Shown piece by piece: positions 36,109 through 45,583 of a DNA stretch of 64,000 bases (within the stretch, counting starts at the first letter, position 1; each line of letters begins with the position of its first letter). Source of the stretch: JAEVLT01 sp964484065 (lineage in GTDB: Bacteria; Bacillota; Bacilli; Bacillales; Cytobacillaceae); NCBI GenBank assembly GCA_964484065.1, contig CAZAEW010000012.1, positions 10,100 to 74,099 of the forward strand, given 5' to 3'. Both the position numbers and the translations under genes were made by a program. The notes below the pieces were generated by a model, which did not search any database, was not told the DNA's origin, and saw only the letters and a program-made list of their open reading frames with translations.

Positions 36109-36271
36109 ATAAGAAAAGCACAAGCGCCTTCAGAACAAGCACAGCTTGTTCCTGAGATGCATATTCATAGTAGCATCCCATTGTGCTCAGCCCCGAAGGT
36201 TATTTGACCCTGAGGGGCTAGGCGCTGAAGCTAGACATTTCTCGAAGTCTAAACTTATCCTTTCTTATCTT
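36109..36271. repeat. Dispersed repeat, copy 1 (about 160 bp)
   Basis: Starts AATAAGAAAAGC and ends CTTTCTTATCTT, giving short inverted ends. It shares long blocks with 51225-51371: AAGCGCCTTCAGAACAAGC, ATATTCATAGTAGCATCCC and GCTAGACATTTCTCGAAGTC. An internal segment (CAGCCCC..GGGGCTAGGCGCTG) can fold. Similar GCGCC..GGCGC elements recur in Bacillus chromosomes. No ORF; MITE- or REP-like. Confidence 0.8.
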
Positions 36272-36278
36272 AAAATTT

Positions 36279-36306
36279 AAAGACCTTCCGCTAAAGAAGG
36301 TCTTTT
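36279..36306 (-). terminator. Terminator of the aminotransferase gene at 36351
   Basis: AAAGACCTTC and GAAGGTCTTT pair around cgctaaa, with T/A runs on both sides. Confidence 0.85.
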
Positions 36307-36350
36307 AAATTCATATGATTTTCTTTTGTATTTTAGAAGGAAAATCCGAT

Positions 36351-37523
36351 TTATTTCAGCTGGGTCAAAAAATGCTGTATCCGCATGGCTGCTTCAGTAA
36401 GGCGTTCCGCAGACTGAACGAGAGCAATCCGCACATAGCCTTCCCCTAACTTACCAAAGGCATCGCCGGGAACAACCGCTACTCCAGCTTTCTCGATTAA
36501 TTCAAATGCAAACGGACGCGACTTCCATCCTTCCGGAATTTTTGCCCAGACAAACATCGTGGCCGGAGATTTTGCCACTTGCCAGCCGCTTTTCTCAAGC
36601 CCGTTGATGAGGGCATCCCTGCGCCGCTCATATTCTTTTACCTGAGCTTGAAGTGCGGAATAATCGGAGAGAAGAGCTGCTTCCCCCGCTTTTTGAATTG
36701 GATAGAAAATTCCATAGTCAACAAGTCCTTTTAATCTGTTAAGAATCTTTAATGCCTCTGGATTCCCGAGAGCATACCCAATCCTGCATCCGGCCATGTT
36801 AAACGTTTTCGACAGTGAGTTAAACTCTATTCCGACCTCTTTTGCCCCTGGAACTGACATAAAACTGATTTGCGGGTTTCCATCAAAGATTAATTCGGAA
36901 TAGGCAAAATCATGAACAACCATTATTTGGTGTGATTTTGCAAACTGAACAACCTTGACAAAAAAGTCCTTATCGGCAAGTGCGGTTACCGGATTCCCTG
37001 GATAACTGATAATCATCATTTTTGTTTTTTCTAAAATATCCAACGGAATTTCATCAAGCTGCGGCAAAAATTGATTCTCCTCCAGCAGAGGCATTGGATA
37101 AATCCTTCCGCCAGCCAGTGTGACATTGTCTTCATAAATGGGATAACCTGGATCTGGAACAAGTACATAATCCCCGGGATTGATAAAAGCAGTCGATAAA
37201 TGAGCAAGTCCATCCTGTGAACCCACCAACTGGAGAACTTCCGTTTCAGCATCCAATTCTACAGAATAACGATTTTTGTAAAAAGAACAAACAGCCCGGT
37301 TAAATTCTGGGATTCCCGTCAGCGTATAGCCATATTTTGTTGGATCGGCTGCGTATTTTGCAAGTGTATCCATAACAATTGGCGCTGGGTGCATGTCCGG
37401 AGATCCGACACTTAAATCGATCACATCCATTCCTTTTTGAATAGCCTCTTTTTTTCGATTGGCCACTTCTGTAAAAATGCTTTCTGTGATGCTTTGAATC
37501 TTATTTGATGGTACAATTTTCAC
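36351..37523 (-). CDS. Class I/II PLP-dependent aminotransferase (DapL/PatA-like), 390 aa
   Basis: The GTG at 37523 is chosen because GGGGGG lies seven bases ahead; the protein then begins MKIVPSNKIQSITESIF. Fold-type I features: VGSQDGLAHL, YPGNPVTA, DFAYSELIFDG and the PLP lysine in NSLSKTFNMAGCRIGY (about 235). Family contains LL-diaminopimelate and N-acetyl-diaminopimelate aminotransferases and alanine aminotransferases; the exact substrate is unclear. Lies after alaR-alaT but has its own terminator upstream. Confidence 0.8.
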   Translation of the reverse strand: MKIVPSNKIQSITESIFTEVANRKKEAIQKGMDVIDLSVGSPDMHPAPIVMDTLAKYAADPTKYGYTLTGIPEFNRAVCSFYKNRYSVELDAETEVLQLVGSQDGLAHLSTAFINPGDYVLVPDPGYPIYEDNVTLAGGRIYPMPLLEENQFLPQLDEIPLDILEKTKMMIISYPGNPVTALADKDFFVKVVQFAKSHQIMVVHDFAYSELIFDGNPQISFMSVPGAKEVGIEFNSLSKTFNMAGCRIGYALGNPEALKILNRLKGLVDYGIFYPIQKAGEAALLSDYSALQAQVKEYERRRDALINGLEKSGWQVAKSPATMFVWAKIPEGWKSRPFAFELIEKAGVAVVPGDAFGKLGEGYVRIALVQSAERLTEAAMRIQHFLTQLK

Positions 37524-37599
37524 GTTCTTTCCCCCCAATATATCCATTTTAATCATATCTCTTTTGAAAAACGATGGATATAAAAATTTATCCTAAAAT

Positions 37600-37630
37600 A
37601 GAAAAAGGCCAATCCGGATTGAATTGGCCT
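37600..37630 (-). terminator. alaT terminator
   Basis: AGGCCAAT (37606-37613) and ATTGGCCT (37623-37630) with TTTTTC following on the minus strand. Confidence 0.8.
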
Positions 37631-37647
37631 CCTCACTTGAGATTCGC

Positions 37648-38814
37648 TTATTTAAATTTTTTCATAAACCGTTCGATTCTTGTAATGGCTTCTTTTAGCT
37701 GTTCCATTGATGAGGCGTAAGAACAGCGAATATGCCCTTCTCCGCTTTCTCCGAACACATCTCCCGGAACAACGGCAACTCGCTCTTCAATTAACAGTCT
37801 TTCAGCAAATTCCTGCGATGTCAAACCGGTGCTTGCAATGGATGGAAAGGCATAGAATGCACCGCCCGGATTATGACATTCAAGGCCGATTTCATTGAAG
37901 GATTTAACAATGTAATTTCTTCTTCTCCGGTAGCTCTGTCTCATCTCTTCCACATCAGCCATACCGGTCTTCAATGCTTCAATTCCCGCATGCTGTGACA
38001 TCGTGGAAGCACACATCATCCCGTATTGGTGGATTTTGTACATCGCTTCAGAAATTTCTTTTGGAGCACATACGTACCCTAAGCGCCAGCCTGTCATGGC
38101 AAATGCCTTTGAGAAACCGTTGATAAGGATCGTTCGATCCTGAAGTCCTTCAATCGCTGCAAACGAAGTGAATTTCTCATCATAGGAAAGCTCTGCGTAA
38201 ATTTCGTCCGCAATCACGAGCAAATCATGTTTTTTCACGATTTCCGCAATTTTCTCCATCTCCGCTTTTCCCAATTGAGTTCCCGTTGGATTATTCGGCG
38301 TACAAATCAAAAGAGCCTTCGTTTTTGGTGTAATTGCCGCCTCTAATTGCTCAGGCATCAATTTAAAATCATTTTCCTTTAGCGTTTGGACGGTTACAGG
38401 CGTTCCTCCGGCAAGTGTTACTAAAGGGGAATAAGCGACAAAACAAGGTTCAACAACAATAACTTCTTCCCCTGGATTTAAAATGGCCCTTAAGGTAATA
38501 TCTAAAGCCTGGCTTGCTCCCACCGTTACAATGATTTGATCTTCCGGATTATAAGTTACATGGAATTGCCTATCCAAATATTTAGAGATTTCTTGGCGCA
38601 ACTCCAAAATGCCGGCATTTGCCGTATAGGTTGTATAGCCTTCCTCCAAAGAGTTAATGGCCGCTTCCCGAATCGTCCATGATGTAACGAAATCCGGTTC
38701 TCCAACACCAAGCGATACAACGCCTTCCATATTGGCCGCGAGGTCAAAAAAGCGGCGGATACCGGATGGCTTCAAGTCTTGAACCGTTTTTGAAACATAA
38801 GAAGTCTTTATCAT
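37648..38814 (-). CDS. alaT: Alanine aminotransferase AlaT (YugH-like), 388 aa
   Basis: PLP aminotransferase with LKPSGIRRFFDLAANMEGVV at the N-terminus (about 13-32), GVGEPDF, TPNNPTGTQ and PLP lysine in GFSKAFAMTGWRLGY. It overlaps the Lrp-type gene by four bases. B. subtilis has the same pair, alaR (yugG) and alaT (yugH), producing alanine from pyruvate. PatA is a close relative and cannot be ruled out on sequence alone; the context favours AlaT. Confidence 0.8.
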   Translation of the reverse strand: MIKTSYVSKTVQDLKPSGIRRFFDLAANMEGVVSLGVGEPDFVTSWTIREAAINSLEEGYTTYTANAGILELRQEISKYLDRQFHVTYNPEDQIIVTVGASQALDITLRAILNPGEEVIVVEPCFVAYSPLVTLAGGTPVTVQTLKENDFKLMPEQLEAAITPKTKALLICTPNNPTGTQLGKAEMEKIAEIVKKHDLLVIADEIYAELSYDEKFTSFAAIEGLQDRTILINGFSKAFAMTGWRLGYVCAPKEISEAMYKIHQYGMMCASTMSQHAGIEALKTGMADVEEMRQSYRRRRNYIVKSFNEIGLECHNPGGAFYAFPSIASTGLTSQEFAERLLIEERVAVVPGDVFGESGEGHIRCSYASSMEQLKEAITRIERFMKKFK

Positions 38815-39311
38815 GGCGATACCACAATCCGTTTATCATCATCAGTTTCTTCAAAAATCGTGCCGTCATGTTTATATTTTTTCAAAATAAAATGGGTAGC
38901 AGTGGACACTACAGAATCCAATGTAGATAGTTTTTCAAATACAAACTTCGCAATCTCATTCATGGAGCGTCCCTCTACCACAACGGATAAATCATAGGCT
39001 CCAGACATAAGATATACAGATTCTACTTCGTTAAAACGATAAATTCGTTTGGCAATTTCTTCAAAGCCGACACCTCTTTTTGGGGTCACCTTTACCTCGA
39101 TCATCGCTCGTACCCCAGTGTGCTCATCGACTTTTGCCCAATTTATAATCGTTGAGTATCGGACAATGATACGCATCTCTTCCAATTTTTTTAATGTTGA
39201 TTGCATCTCTTCTTCAGTCGAATTGGTTAGTTTCGCCAAATCGTTCAATTCAATCCGGCTGTTTTTTTCAATGATTCGCAGCACTTCTAATTCCTGTTCA
39301 TTTAAGTGCAT
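38811..39311 (-). CDS. alaR: Lrp/AsnC-family regulator AlaR (YugG-like), 166 aa
   Basis: N-terminal winged helix (LNEQELEVLRIIEKNSRIEL, about 3-22) and C-terminal RAM domain (YLMSGAYDLSVVVEGRSMNE) that binds amino acids. AAGGAGGATTTACCG precedes the ATG. Coupled by ATGA to the aminotransferase it probably activates in response to alanine. Confidence 0.85.
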   Translation of the reverse strand: MHLNEQELEVLRIIEKNSRIELNDLAKLTNSTEEEMQSTLKKLEEMRIIVRYSTIINWAKVDEHTGVRAMIEVKVTPKRGVGFEEIAKRIYRFNEVESVYLMSGAYDLSVVVEGRSMNEIAKFVFEKLSTLDSVVSTATHFILKKYKHDGTIFEETDDDKRIVVSP

Positions 39312-39372
39312 CGGTAAATCCTCCTTGTGGCAATTCGCATATAATCATTAAGCTCCGAATAAAGTGAAACTT

Positions 39373-39406
39373 CAATCAGTGGGGGCCATTCGTCCCCCGC
39401 TGATTG
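39373..39406. other. Strong hairpin of unknown role
   Basis: CAATCAGTGGGGG (39373-39385) pairs with CCCCCGCTGATTG (39394-39406) over an 8-base loop, one T-G wobble. No gene ends here: the acyl-CoA ligase already has its own terminator at 39566. No T-run on either strand, so it is not a typical terminator. It sits 62 bases upstream of alaR. Regions 39312-39372 and 39407-39565 hold nothing else recognised beyond the presumed alaR promoter. Confidence 0.55.
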
Positions 39407-39565
39407 TTAGTTGAACCGATCGGATAAACATATATCATTATATCAAATAAAAACGAGCATCTGTTATATAAATGCTTATTTTTCTGAATAAAAAATTTTT
39501 TCCTGTACTGTAACAGAAAAGCATTTCTTTCATATTTTATTGCAAACATTGGGTTTTGTGAATAG

Positions 39566-39598
39566 CAAAACCGGATCAGTGACTTCTAACCCGGTTTC
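39566..39598 (-). terminator. Terminator of the acyl-CoA ligase gene
   Basis: AAAACCGG and CCGGTTTC flank a 16-base loop; the minus strand continues TTTTGC. Confidence 0.65.
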
Positions 39599-39617
39599 AG
39601 CTTCCGTATCAAGCAGC

Positions 39618-41141
39618 CTACGGCAGTTGCTCTGCTGCTTTTTCCACTCCAAGTTCTTTCAGTTTCTTTTTATTAATTTTGCCAACATCCGTTTTAGGGA
39701 GATCATCAAGAAAGATAAACCGTTTTGGAATTTTATATCTTCCCAGTTTCATCTCACAATAACCCCTCAGCTCTTCCTCATTGACCTTGGATTTGGAAGA
39801 TTTAAAAACAATAAAAGCTGCAACAATCTCTCCCCATTTTTCATCCGGCAGGCCGAGCACCGCAGCCTCATCAATATGAGGATGAGCAGCAAGCCATTGC
39901 TCCACTTCAAGCGGATAGACATTCTCTCCTCCGGTAATGATCATTTCTTTTTTACGGCCAACTATGTAATAATAGCCCTCTTCGTCTTTTTTTGCCAGAT
40001 CACCGGTGTGAATCCAGCCATCTTTTACAGTTTCATCGGTAGCTTCTTGATTGTTCCAGTAAAATGAAAAACTATGTTTCCCTTTTACAAGCAATTCACC
40101 AACTTCATTCACCCCGGCTTCTTTGCCGCGTGCTTTCTTAATTTTCACTCTGTTAAATAACATTGGTTTTCCTACAGACCCGCGTTTTCTTTGCGCATCT
40201 TCCGGATGAATATAAAAATTATTTGGACCTGCCTCAGTCAGCCCGTATCCTTCTTTAAAAGGAAGACCTTTTTTCTGGAAGGCTTCATAAATTTCAATCG
40301 GGCACGGAGCTGCGCCGGAGATAAAGGCCTCCATTGTTGGAAAGCTGCTTTTCCTGAATTCTTTCGTTTGGATAAACTGGTGGTACATGGTTGGGACAAA
40401 TAGAACCGTCGTGCATTGATAAACATTAAGGGAATGTGCCGCTTTTTCAGGCTCAAACTGGGTTCCAATAACGACGGTGCCGCCTGCCATCAGAATAGGA
40501 ATGGTTAAAGCATTCAGCCCCCCCGTGTGAAACATCGGCATATAGTTTAAGGTAATATCTTTGTTTGTTAACCCCCAGCTTAAAATCGTATTGATCGCAT
40601 TCCACATGATCGATTGGTGGCTCAAAACAACTCCTTTTGGTTTGCCTGTCGTTCCTCCTGTATAAATCATAGCCAGCGGGTCATGTTCAGAAATGTTTTC
40701 TCTTGACTCCGGTCTCTCTTTCTTTAAAATAATCGTTTCATAGCATCCGGAATCGTCAATCAAAAAGCAGGCAAATTCCTGTTTCTTCACTTCACTGGCG
40801 AGGTGCTTAAATTGCTTGTGAATTCCCATTAGTTTAGGCTTGCAATCCTCCAAAATCATATCTATTTCCGAAGGCGATAATCTCCAATTCAAGGGGACAA
40901 AAATGGCTCCTATTTTACCGCATGCCAGTAATAAGTCCAGGTAACAAATATGATTTGGTGATAACAAAGCGATCCGATCTCCTTTTTTTACACCAAGGCT
41001 TTTCAGCCAGCCCGCAGCAGCTTCGGCACGGTGATTCATTTCCGCAAATGTCCAAGTCCGATTTGAGTTTTCATCGATAACAGCTTGTTTATTGGGGGAT
41101 ACCCTTGCCCGATTATAGATCCAGTCTAATTCCCAATTCAC
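39618..41141 (-). CDS. AMP-dependent acyl-CoA ligase, 507 aa
   Basis: ANL-superfamily enzyme: P-loop-like MIYTGGTTGKPKGVV (about 157-171), GYGLTEAGPN, the Asp in WIHTGDLAKKDE and the C-terminal lysine in LPKTDVGKINKK. It activates a carboxylic acid to acyl-AMP and then acyl-CoA. Close to long-chain/OSB-CoA ligase-like members. Downstream of a PhaZ-like hydrolase and SDR and a LIV-type transporter, it may activate the imported acid; a terminator after the SDR suggests separate control. Confidence 0.85.
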   Translation of the reverse strand: MNWELDWIYNRARVSPNKQAVIDENSNRTWTFAEMNHRAEAAAGWLKSLGVKKGDRIALLSPNHICYLDLLLACGKIGAIFVPLNWRLSPSEIDMILEDCKPKLMGIHKQFKHLASEVKKQEFACFLIDDSGCYETIILKKERPESRENISEHDPLAMIYTGGTTGKPKGVVLSHQSIMWNAINTILSWGLTNKDITLNYMPMFHTGGLNALTIPILMAGGTVVIGTQFEPEKAAHSLNVYQCTTVLFVPTMYHQFIQTKEFRKSSFPTMEAFISGAAPCPIEIYEAFQKKGLPFKEGYGLTEAGPNNFYIHPEDAQRKRGSVGKPMLFNRVKIKKARGKEAGVNEVGELLVKGKHSFSFYWNNQEATDETVKDGWIHTGDLAKKDEEGYYYIVGRKKEMIITGGENVYPLEVEQWLAAHPHIDEAAVLGLPDEKWGEIVAAFIVFKSSKSKVNEEELRGYCEMKLGRYKIPKRFIFLDDLPKTDVGKINKKKLKELGVEKAAEQLP

Positions 41142-41257
41142 CGGCCAATCACTCCTCTACTATTCTTATCGTTTAAAATTAATCTTACTGATTTAAAGTT
41201 ACAGAAGAGTTACATTGAAAACGGCTCAAGCTGTTTCTTTGATTTCGGTTACATTGG

Positions 41258-41290
41258 AAAAGCGGACCTTTTTTTAAGGGCCGCTTTTTC
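41258..41290 (-). terminator. Terminator between the SDR and acyl-CoA ligase genes
   Basis: AAAAGCGG-CCTT and AAGG-CCGCTTTT pair (41258-41289) across a T-rich loop, directly after the SDR stop. Confidence 0.65.
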
Positions 41291-41295
41291 ATAAA

Positions 41296-42036
41296 TCACA
41301 TCATAATACCGCCGTCTACTTGGAGTACGGTACCGTTTACATAATTAGATTCGTCGGATGCTAAGAATAAATAGGCATAGCCAATATCCTCAGCTTCTCC
41401 CAGCCTTCCCAGCGGGATCGTCTTTATGAGCTGCTCCATAACCTTCTCAGGCACTTTTGCGGTCATGCTTGTTTTCATGAAGCCTGGTGCAACCGCATTG
41501 ACGTTAATCCCTTTTCGGCCAAGCTCTTTCGCCCACGATTTTGTCATCCCGACAACAGCGGCTTTTGCAGCGGCATAATTGGTCTGACCGATATTTCCAT
41601 AAACTCCCGATACGGAAGATGTATTGATAATCCTGCCCCGCCCTTGTTCAATCATGGTCGGAAGAACCGCTTGCGTACAGTGAAAAACTCCCGTCAAATT
41701 GACATCAATAACTCTTTGAAAATCCTCAACGGAAAGTTTCCAGACCATCGCATCTCTTGTGATCCCGGCATTATTAACGAGAATATCAATCCCCCCATAT
41801 ACTTCTTTCACATTATCAACCATTTCGTTAACGCTCCCGCGATCGGCTACATTGACTTGAAAAAAAGTAACGTCATAGCCTTTTTCCCGCAATTCCTTTG
41901 CCCTCTGTATCCCTTGATCCTCGTTAAAATCTGTTAATGCCACCTTTGCTCCTTCCCTGGCAAAAATTTCAGCTGCTGCAAGACCTAAACCATTTGCTGA
42001 TCCGGTAATAATCGCCACTCTGTCTTGTAATCTCAT
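41296..42036 (-). CDS. FabG-like short-chain dehydrogenase (3-oxoacyl/acetoacetyl-CoA reductase type), 246 aa
   Basis: SDR motifs TGSANGLG, NNAGITRDAM, Ser and Tyr-x3-Lys (TSSVSG..NYAAAKAAV) and the C-terminal YVNGTVLQVDGG. It is closest in pattern to FabG/PhaB reductases acting on 3-oxoacyl thioesters. Overlaps the upstream hydrolase gene by ATGA, so they act together, probably in hydroxyacyl metabolism. Confidence 0.85.
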   Translation of the reverse strand: MRLQDRVAIITGSANGLGLAAAEIFAREGAKVALTDFNEDQGIQRAKELREKGYDVTFFQVNVADRGSVNEMVDNVKEVYGGIDILVNNAGITRDAMVWKLSVEDFQRVIDVNLTGVFHCTQAVLPTMIEQGRGRIINTSSVSGVYGNIGQTNYAAAKAAVVGMTKSWAKELGRKGINVNAVAPGFMKTSMTAKVPEKVMEQLIKTIPLGRLGEAEDIGYAYLFLASDESNYVNGTVLQVDGGIMM

Positions 42037-42935
42037 TTCTTCACCTCATTGATTATAATTTCTGTCAACGCTTTCAATAACTGCTCTAAATCATCAACAA
42101 GCGGTGAATGACCACAATCTTTAAGCTCAACAAATTTTGCTTTATCCCCTAGATCTTCCAGCAATTCTGCGTTCATTTCAGCGGTAATAACAAGATCACG
42201 ATCTCCACGCAAAACATGAACAGGAACTTTTATTTGATCTGCTTTTCCATTTCCCTCAAACAACCCATTGGAATGATGGCTGATGTTAAAAATATTGAGT
42301 GCGTGGTATACCTCTGCCAAATTCCGCTGTGATAGCATATCCTGAAGGTATTCCTGGTAAAGTTCGAAATCCGGCTCATTTTTTGTATAAATAACCGCGT
42401 TCCAAATCGCTCTTAAAGTCTCCGTATCCCCCCTGTCATAAGCTGCTTGAATCGGTACTGTCCGGACCAAATCCGCATTCGTTTCTTCATAAGATTTTAT
42501 TCGATGTAATTCTTGATTATGACTCGATTTTCCAAAATATGGATAACCCCTCGTCGATGCGGATGCCAGTAATATCAGCTGATGGCAATATCCGGGGTAA
42601 TCAGCTGCAAACTGCATTCCAACCGCACCGCCGGTGGACCAGCCGACAATGGTGAAGTCTGTTAAGCCTATTTTCTCGACAAACAGCTTCACATCATCGG
42701 CGAAATCTTTAATTGTTCGAATCGGGGTTTTATAGCTTGAATTTCCAAATCCCCGCAAATCAATGGCATAAAGCTTAAATTGAGAATCCCAATTTTCATA
42801 GACTAAATCCCAGTGCTTGGATGATGTCATGTTCCCATGAATAAGCAGTACCTTTCTGTCACCGCCTGCCCGTTCACGATAGGCAATCGTTTCACCGTTT
42901 GACAATTGAACTTTTTTCACAGCTATCTCATTCAT
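42033..42935 (-). CDS. Alpha/beta hydrolase, intracellular PHB depolymerase-like (PhaZ-like), 300 aa
   Basis: Start at 42935 (MNEIAVKK), nine bases after GGAAAGG. Fold features: LLIHGNMTSSKHW (30-42), nucleophile Ser100 in GWSTGG, Asp in HVLRGDRDLV and His in DCGHSPL. The GWS-x-G box and 300-residue length recall the intracellular polyhydroxybutyrate depolymerase described from B. thuringiensis (from memory). A generic esterase is the alternative. Coupled to the SDR gene and downstream of the transporter. Confidence 0.7.
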   Translation of the reverse strand: MNEIAVKKVQLSNGETIAYRERAGGDRKVLLIHGNMTSSKHWDLVYENWDSQFKLYAIDLRGFGNSSYKTPIRTIKDFADDVKLFVEKIGLTDFTIVGWSTGGAVGMQFAADYPGYCHQLILLASASTRGYPYFGKSSHNQELHRIKSYEETNADLVRTVPIQAAYDRGDTETLRAIWNAVIYTKNEPDFELYQEYLQDMLSQRNLAEVYHALNIFNISHHSNGLFEGNGKADQIKVPVHVLRGDRDLVITAEMNAELLEDLGDKAKFVELKDCGHSPLVDDLEQLLKALTEIIINEVKK

Positions 42936-42995
42936 CTTCATCATCCTTTCCCAGCCTGATTGTTGAAATCCCTCCATGCACTTCCAACCCGCCGC

Positions 42996-43994
42996 TTATC
43001 CTGCCGCATTTTGTTTTTTCTTAATCCCGTATCCTTTTGTCCGTTTCCGCTTTAGCGTTTTGATAGTCCCGACAATTCCTTTTGGAAAAAACAACACGAC
43101 CAAAATATAAATAATGCCAAAGAAAATGATCCAGCGTTCAAAAATCCAATTTTGTTTTGCCAATTCGGTCAGCCAATTGTGCGCAAACTCGATTAAACCG
43201 GAACCAAGGATCGCTCCAACCAAGGTTCCAACCCCTCCGATAATTGTCATCAATAAAGCGTCCAAGGTTATATCCATCGAAAAAACACTTGTATTCACAA
43301 ATCGAAGTGATATGGCGTATAAAATACCCGCCATTCCTGCCAGCACTCCAGCAACAACGCTCGAAGCTATTTTATAATGAAGGACTTGAAATCCCAGTGA
43401 TGCCGCCCTTTGCTCATTTTCCCGAATCGATTGAAGAACCTTGCCAAGCGGCGAGCTTGTAAATCTTTTTAAAATCAGGAAGACAGCAATCATAACAACA
43501 AAACAAAGAAGATAATAATTCGTCCTATCAATAAGCGGTTCGGGGATCATAAACGTGAATCCGTCATTTCCAAACGTTAATGACCGCCATTTTTCAGCTA
43601 GCACCAAAAATAAACCTGATAATGATAATGTCAGCATTGCGTAAAAGTGACTTTTTAAGCGGAGCGTTAGCAGACCGACAATAAAACTGACTGCCGCAGT
43701 AAGAACAATTGTTGCGAGGATGGCAAGGAAAAAGGTCCACATTGTCGGTTCCCATTTTTTTAAAAAAATCCCGATTGTATAAGCACCGATTCCAAAGAAC
43801 ATCGCATGCCCAAAGGATACAATTCCTGTAAACCCGATTAAAAGATCGTAACTCATGGCAAAGATGGCAAAAATAAAAATTTGTGTCAGCATCATTAATA
43901 GGTCTCTGGATTCGTAGATGAAAGGTAACATAAAGAGAAACAGTGCAATGAAAGATGCAATGATCTTCAGCCGATTTTTTTGCAAAAACGTCAT
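42996..43994 (-). CDS. livM: LivM-type branched-chain ABC permease, 332 aa
   Basis: Start at 43994 (MTFLQKNRLK) with AAGGGGTG ahead; the longer frame overlaps livH. About nine membrane segments with LIGFTGIVSFGHAMFFGIGAY (about 50-70) and TIIGGVGTLVGAILG. Pairs with LivH as the channel of a branched-chain-amino-acid-type (HAAT) importer. Confidence 0.9.
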   Translation of the reverse strand: MTFLQKNRLKIIASFIALFLFMLPFIYESRDLLMMLTQIFIFAIFAMSYDLLIGFTGIVSFGHAMFFGIGAYTIGIFLKKWEPTMWTFFLAILATIVLTAAVSFIVGLLTLRLKSHFYAMLTLSLSGLFLVLAEKWRSLTFGNDGFTFMIPEPLIDRTNYYLLCFVVMIAVFLILKRFTSSPLGKVLQSIRENEQRAASLGFQVLHYKIASSVVAGVLAGMAGILYAISLRFVNTSVFSMDITLDALLMTIIGGVGTLVGAILGSGLIEFAHNWLTELAKQNWIFERWIIFFGIIYILVVLFFPKGIVGTIKTLKRKRTKGYGIKKKQNAAG

Positions 43995-43998
43995 TTTT

Positions 43999-44859
43999 TC
44001 ACCCCTTTGCCGCAAATAAACCTTGCGGACGAACAATCAGTACCGCTGCCATTAACAGCATATTAACCGCGAGTGATAGATCCGGGAGATAGTATGCCAT
44101 ATACGAGCTTGACAGCCCGACTAAAATGGCTGCCAAAACGGAACCGGCAAAGTTCCCCATCCCGCCAATTACCACGACAATGAATGCGAGAATCGCGTAA
44201 TCCATTCCCATTTCCGCATGGATGACCCCGGAATAGGGACCGAACATGATTCCTCCGAGCGCTGCCATTCCTGAACCAGCCATAAACACAAGCATAAACA
44301 CCTTTTGAATATTAATGCCAAGCGCCTGAACCATCTCTTTGTTCATGACCCCTGCCCTGACAACAAGGCCGATTTTTGTCCTCTTTAGGACATATTGGAT
44401 GAGGGCAAAAATAATCAGCCCTGTTAAAATAATAAACGCCCGATATTTAATGATGACAATACTGCCCCACTCCCAGCTTCCTTTTAAATAGTCAGGCGGG
44501 GAGGCCGTCAGTTGATTGGGTCCCCAGAAAACCTTTAGCATTTCGGATAAAACCAGCATAAAACCGAGGGTAATTAAAATTTGCTGAACATGATTTCCAT
44601 ATACCGGCTGAATAATCCATTTTTCCGTAATGATCCCTAGCAGGAAACCTGTGAGAATAGCACCGGCAATTCCCATTAAAAAGCTCCCAGTTTTTTCAAA
44701 GATCCAAATTCCGCTGTATGCTCCCCAGGCAAAAAGTCCGCCATGAGCAAAATTAAGAACGTCCATTAAGCCAAAAATAAGCGTTAACCCTGCCGCTAAT
44801 AAAAACAAGAGCATCCCTGTCGCCAATCCATTGATGGTAAGGTTCATGATCAATTCCAC
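43999..44859 (-). CDS. livH: LivH-type branched-chain ABC permease, 286 aa
   Basis: The GTG at 44859 is chosen because AAAGGAGG is seven bases ahead; MELIMNLTINGL then begins the protein. Motifs LTLIFGLMDVLNFAHGGLFA (about 23-42) and VVVIGGMGNFAGSVLAA are standard for LivH. Four bases before livM. Confidence 0.9.
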   Translation of the reverse strand: MELIMNLTINGLATGMLLFLLAAGLTLIFGLMDVLNFAHGGLFAWGAYSGIWIFEKTGSFLMGIAGAILTGFLLGIITEKWIIQPVYGNHVQQILITLGFMLVLSEMLKVFWGPNQLTASPPDYLKGSWEWGSIVIIKYRAFIILTGLIIFALIQYVLKRTKIGLVVRAGVMNKEMVQALGINIQKVFMLVFMAGSGMAALGGIMFGPYSGVIHAEMGMDYAILAFIVVVIGGMGNFAGSVLAAILVGLSSSYMAYYLPDLSLAVNMLLMAAVLIVRPQGLFAAKG

Positions 44860-44875
44860 CGTTTTTCCTCCTTTC

Positions 44876-45583
44876 TTATGCGATTCCAAGGTATTTTCGT
44901 TTCATGTCATCATCTTCCTTTAGCTGCTGCATCGTTCCATGGGAAACGGTCCGGCCGTCATCGATAATATAAAAACAATCGCCAACCGCACTCGCCATCA
45001 TAAAATTTTGTTCAACAAGGACGATCGAGGCATGTTCTTTCATTTCATTGATGGATTCAATCACTTTTTCGACCATGATCGGTGCCAAACCTTTACTGGG
45101 CTCATCAATTAACAAGAGGTCATTTTCATTCACATAGGCCCTAGCGATCGCCAGCATTTGTTTTTGACCACCGCTTAAAAAACCACCCTGCTTTTTCCAA
45201 AATTTCTTTAAATCCGGAAACAGATCTAAAATCCATTCCAACCTTCCCAAGGTTTCGTGATTTTCTTTTTGGATAGCGACCCTCAAATTTTCTTCAACAG
45301 TGAGACCCGAAAAAATCCCCTGATCTTCCGGAACATAGCCAATCCCTTTTTGGGCAATCTTATAGGTTGGCAGTTGCTGGATTTCTTCGCCCTTCAAAAG
45401 AATTTTTCCTTTTGATGCCGGCGTAAGTCCCATCATCGTTTTTAACGTCGTTGTTTTTCCGGCTCCATTTCTGCCGAGGAGAACCGTGACCTCCCCTTTT
45501 TTTACTTCAAGGGAGATGCCTTGCAAAATGTGATATTGGCCGATAAAGGTTTCAATGTTTACAAGTTGGAGATGGCTAGACAT
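44876..45583 (-). CDS. livF: LivF-type ABC ATPase, 235 aa
   Basis: Walker A GRNGAGKTT, signature LSGGQKQM, Walker B LLIDEPSKGLAP and terminal MKRKYLGIA typical of LivF. Start at 45583 after GGGAGG; overlaps livG by eight bases. Confidence 0.9.
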   Translation of the reverse strand: MSSHLQLVNIETFIGQYHILQGISLEVKKGEVTVLLGRNGAGKTTTLKTMMGLTPASKGKILLKGEEIQQLPTYKIAQKGIGYVPEDQGIFSGLTVEENLRVAIQKENHETLGRLEWILDLFPDLKKFWKKQGGFLSGGQKQMLAIARAYVNENDLLLIDEPSKGLAPIMVEKVIESINEMKEHASIVLVEQNFMMASAVGDCFYIIDDGRTVSHGTMQQLKEDDDMKRKYLGIA

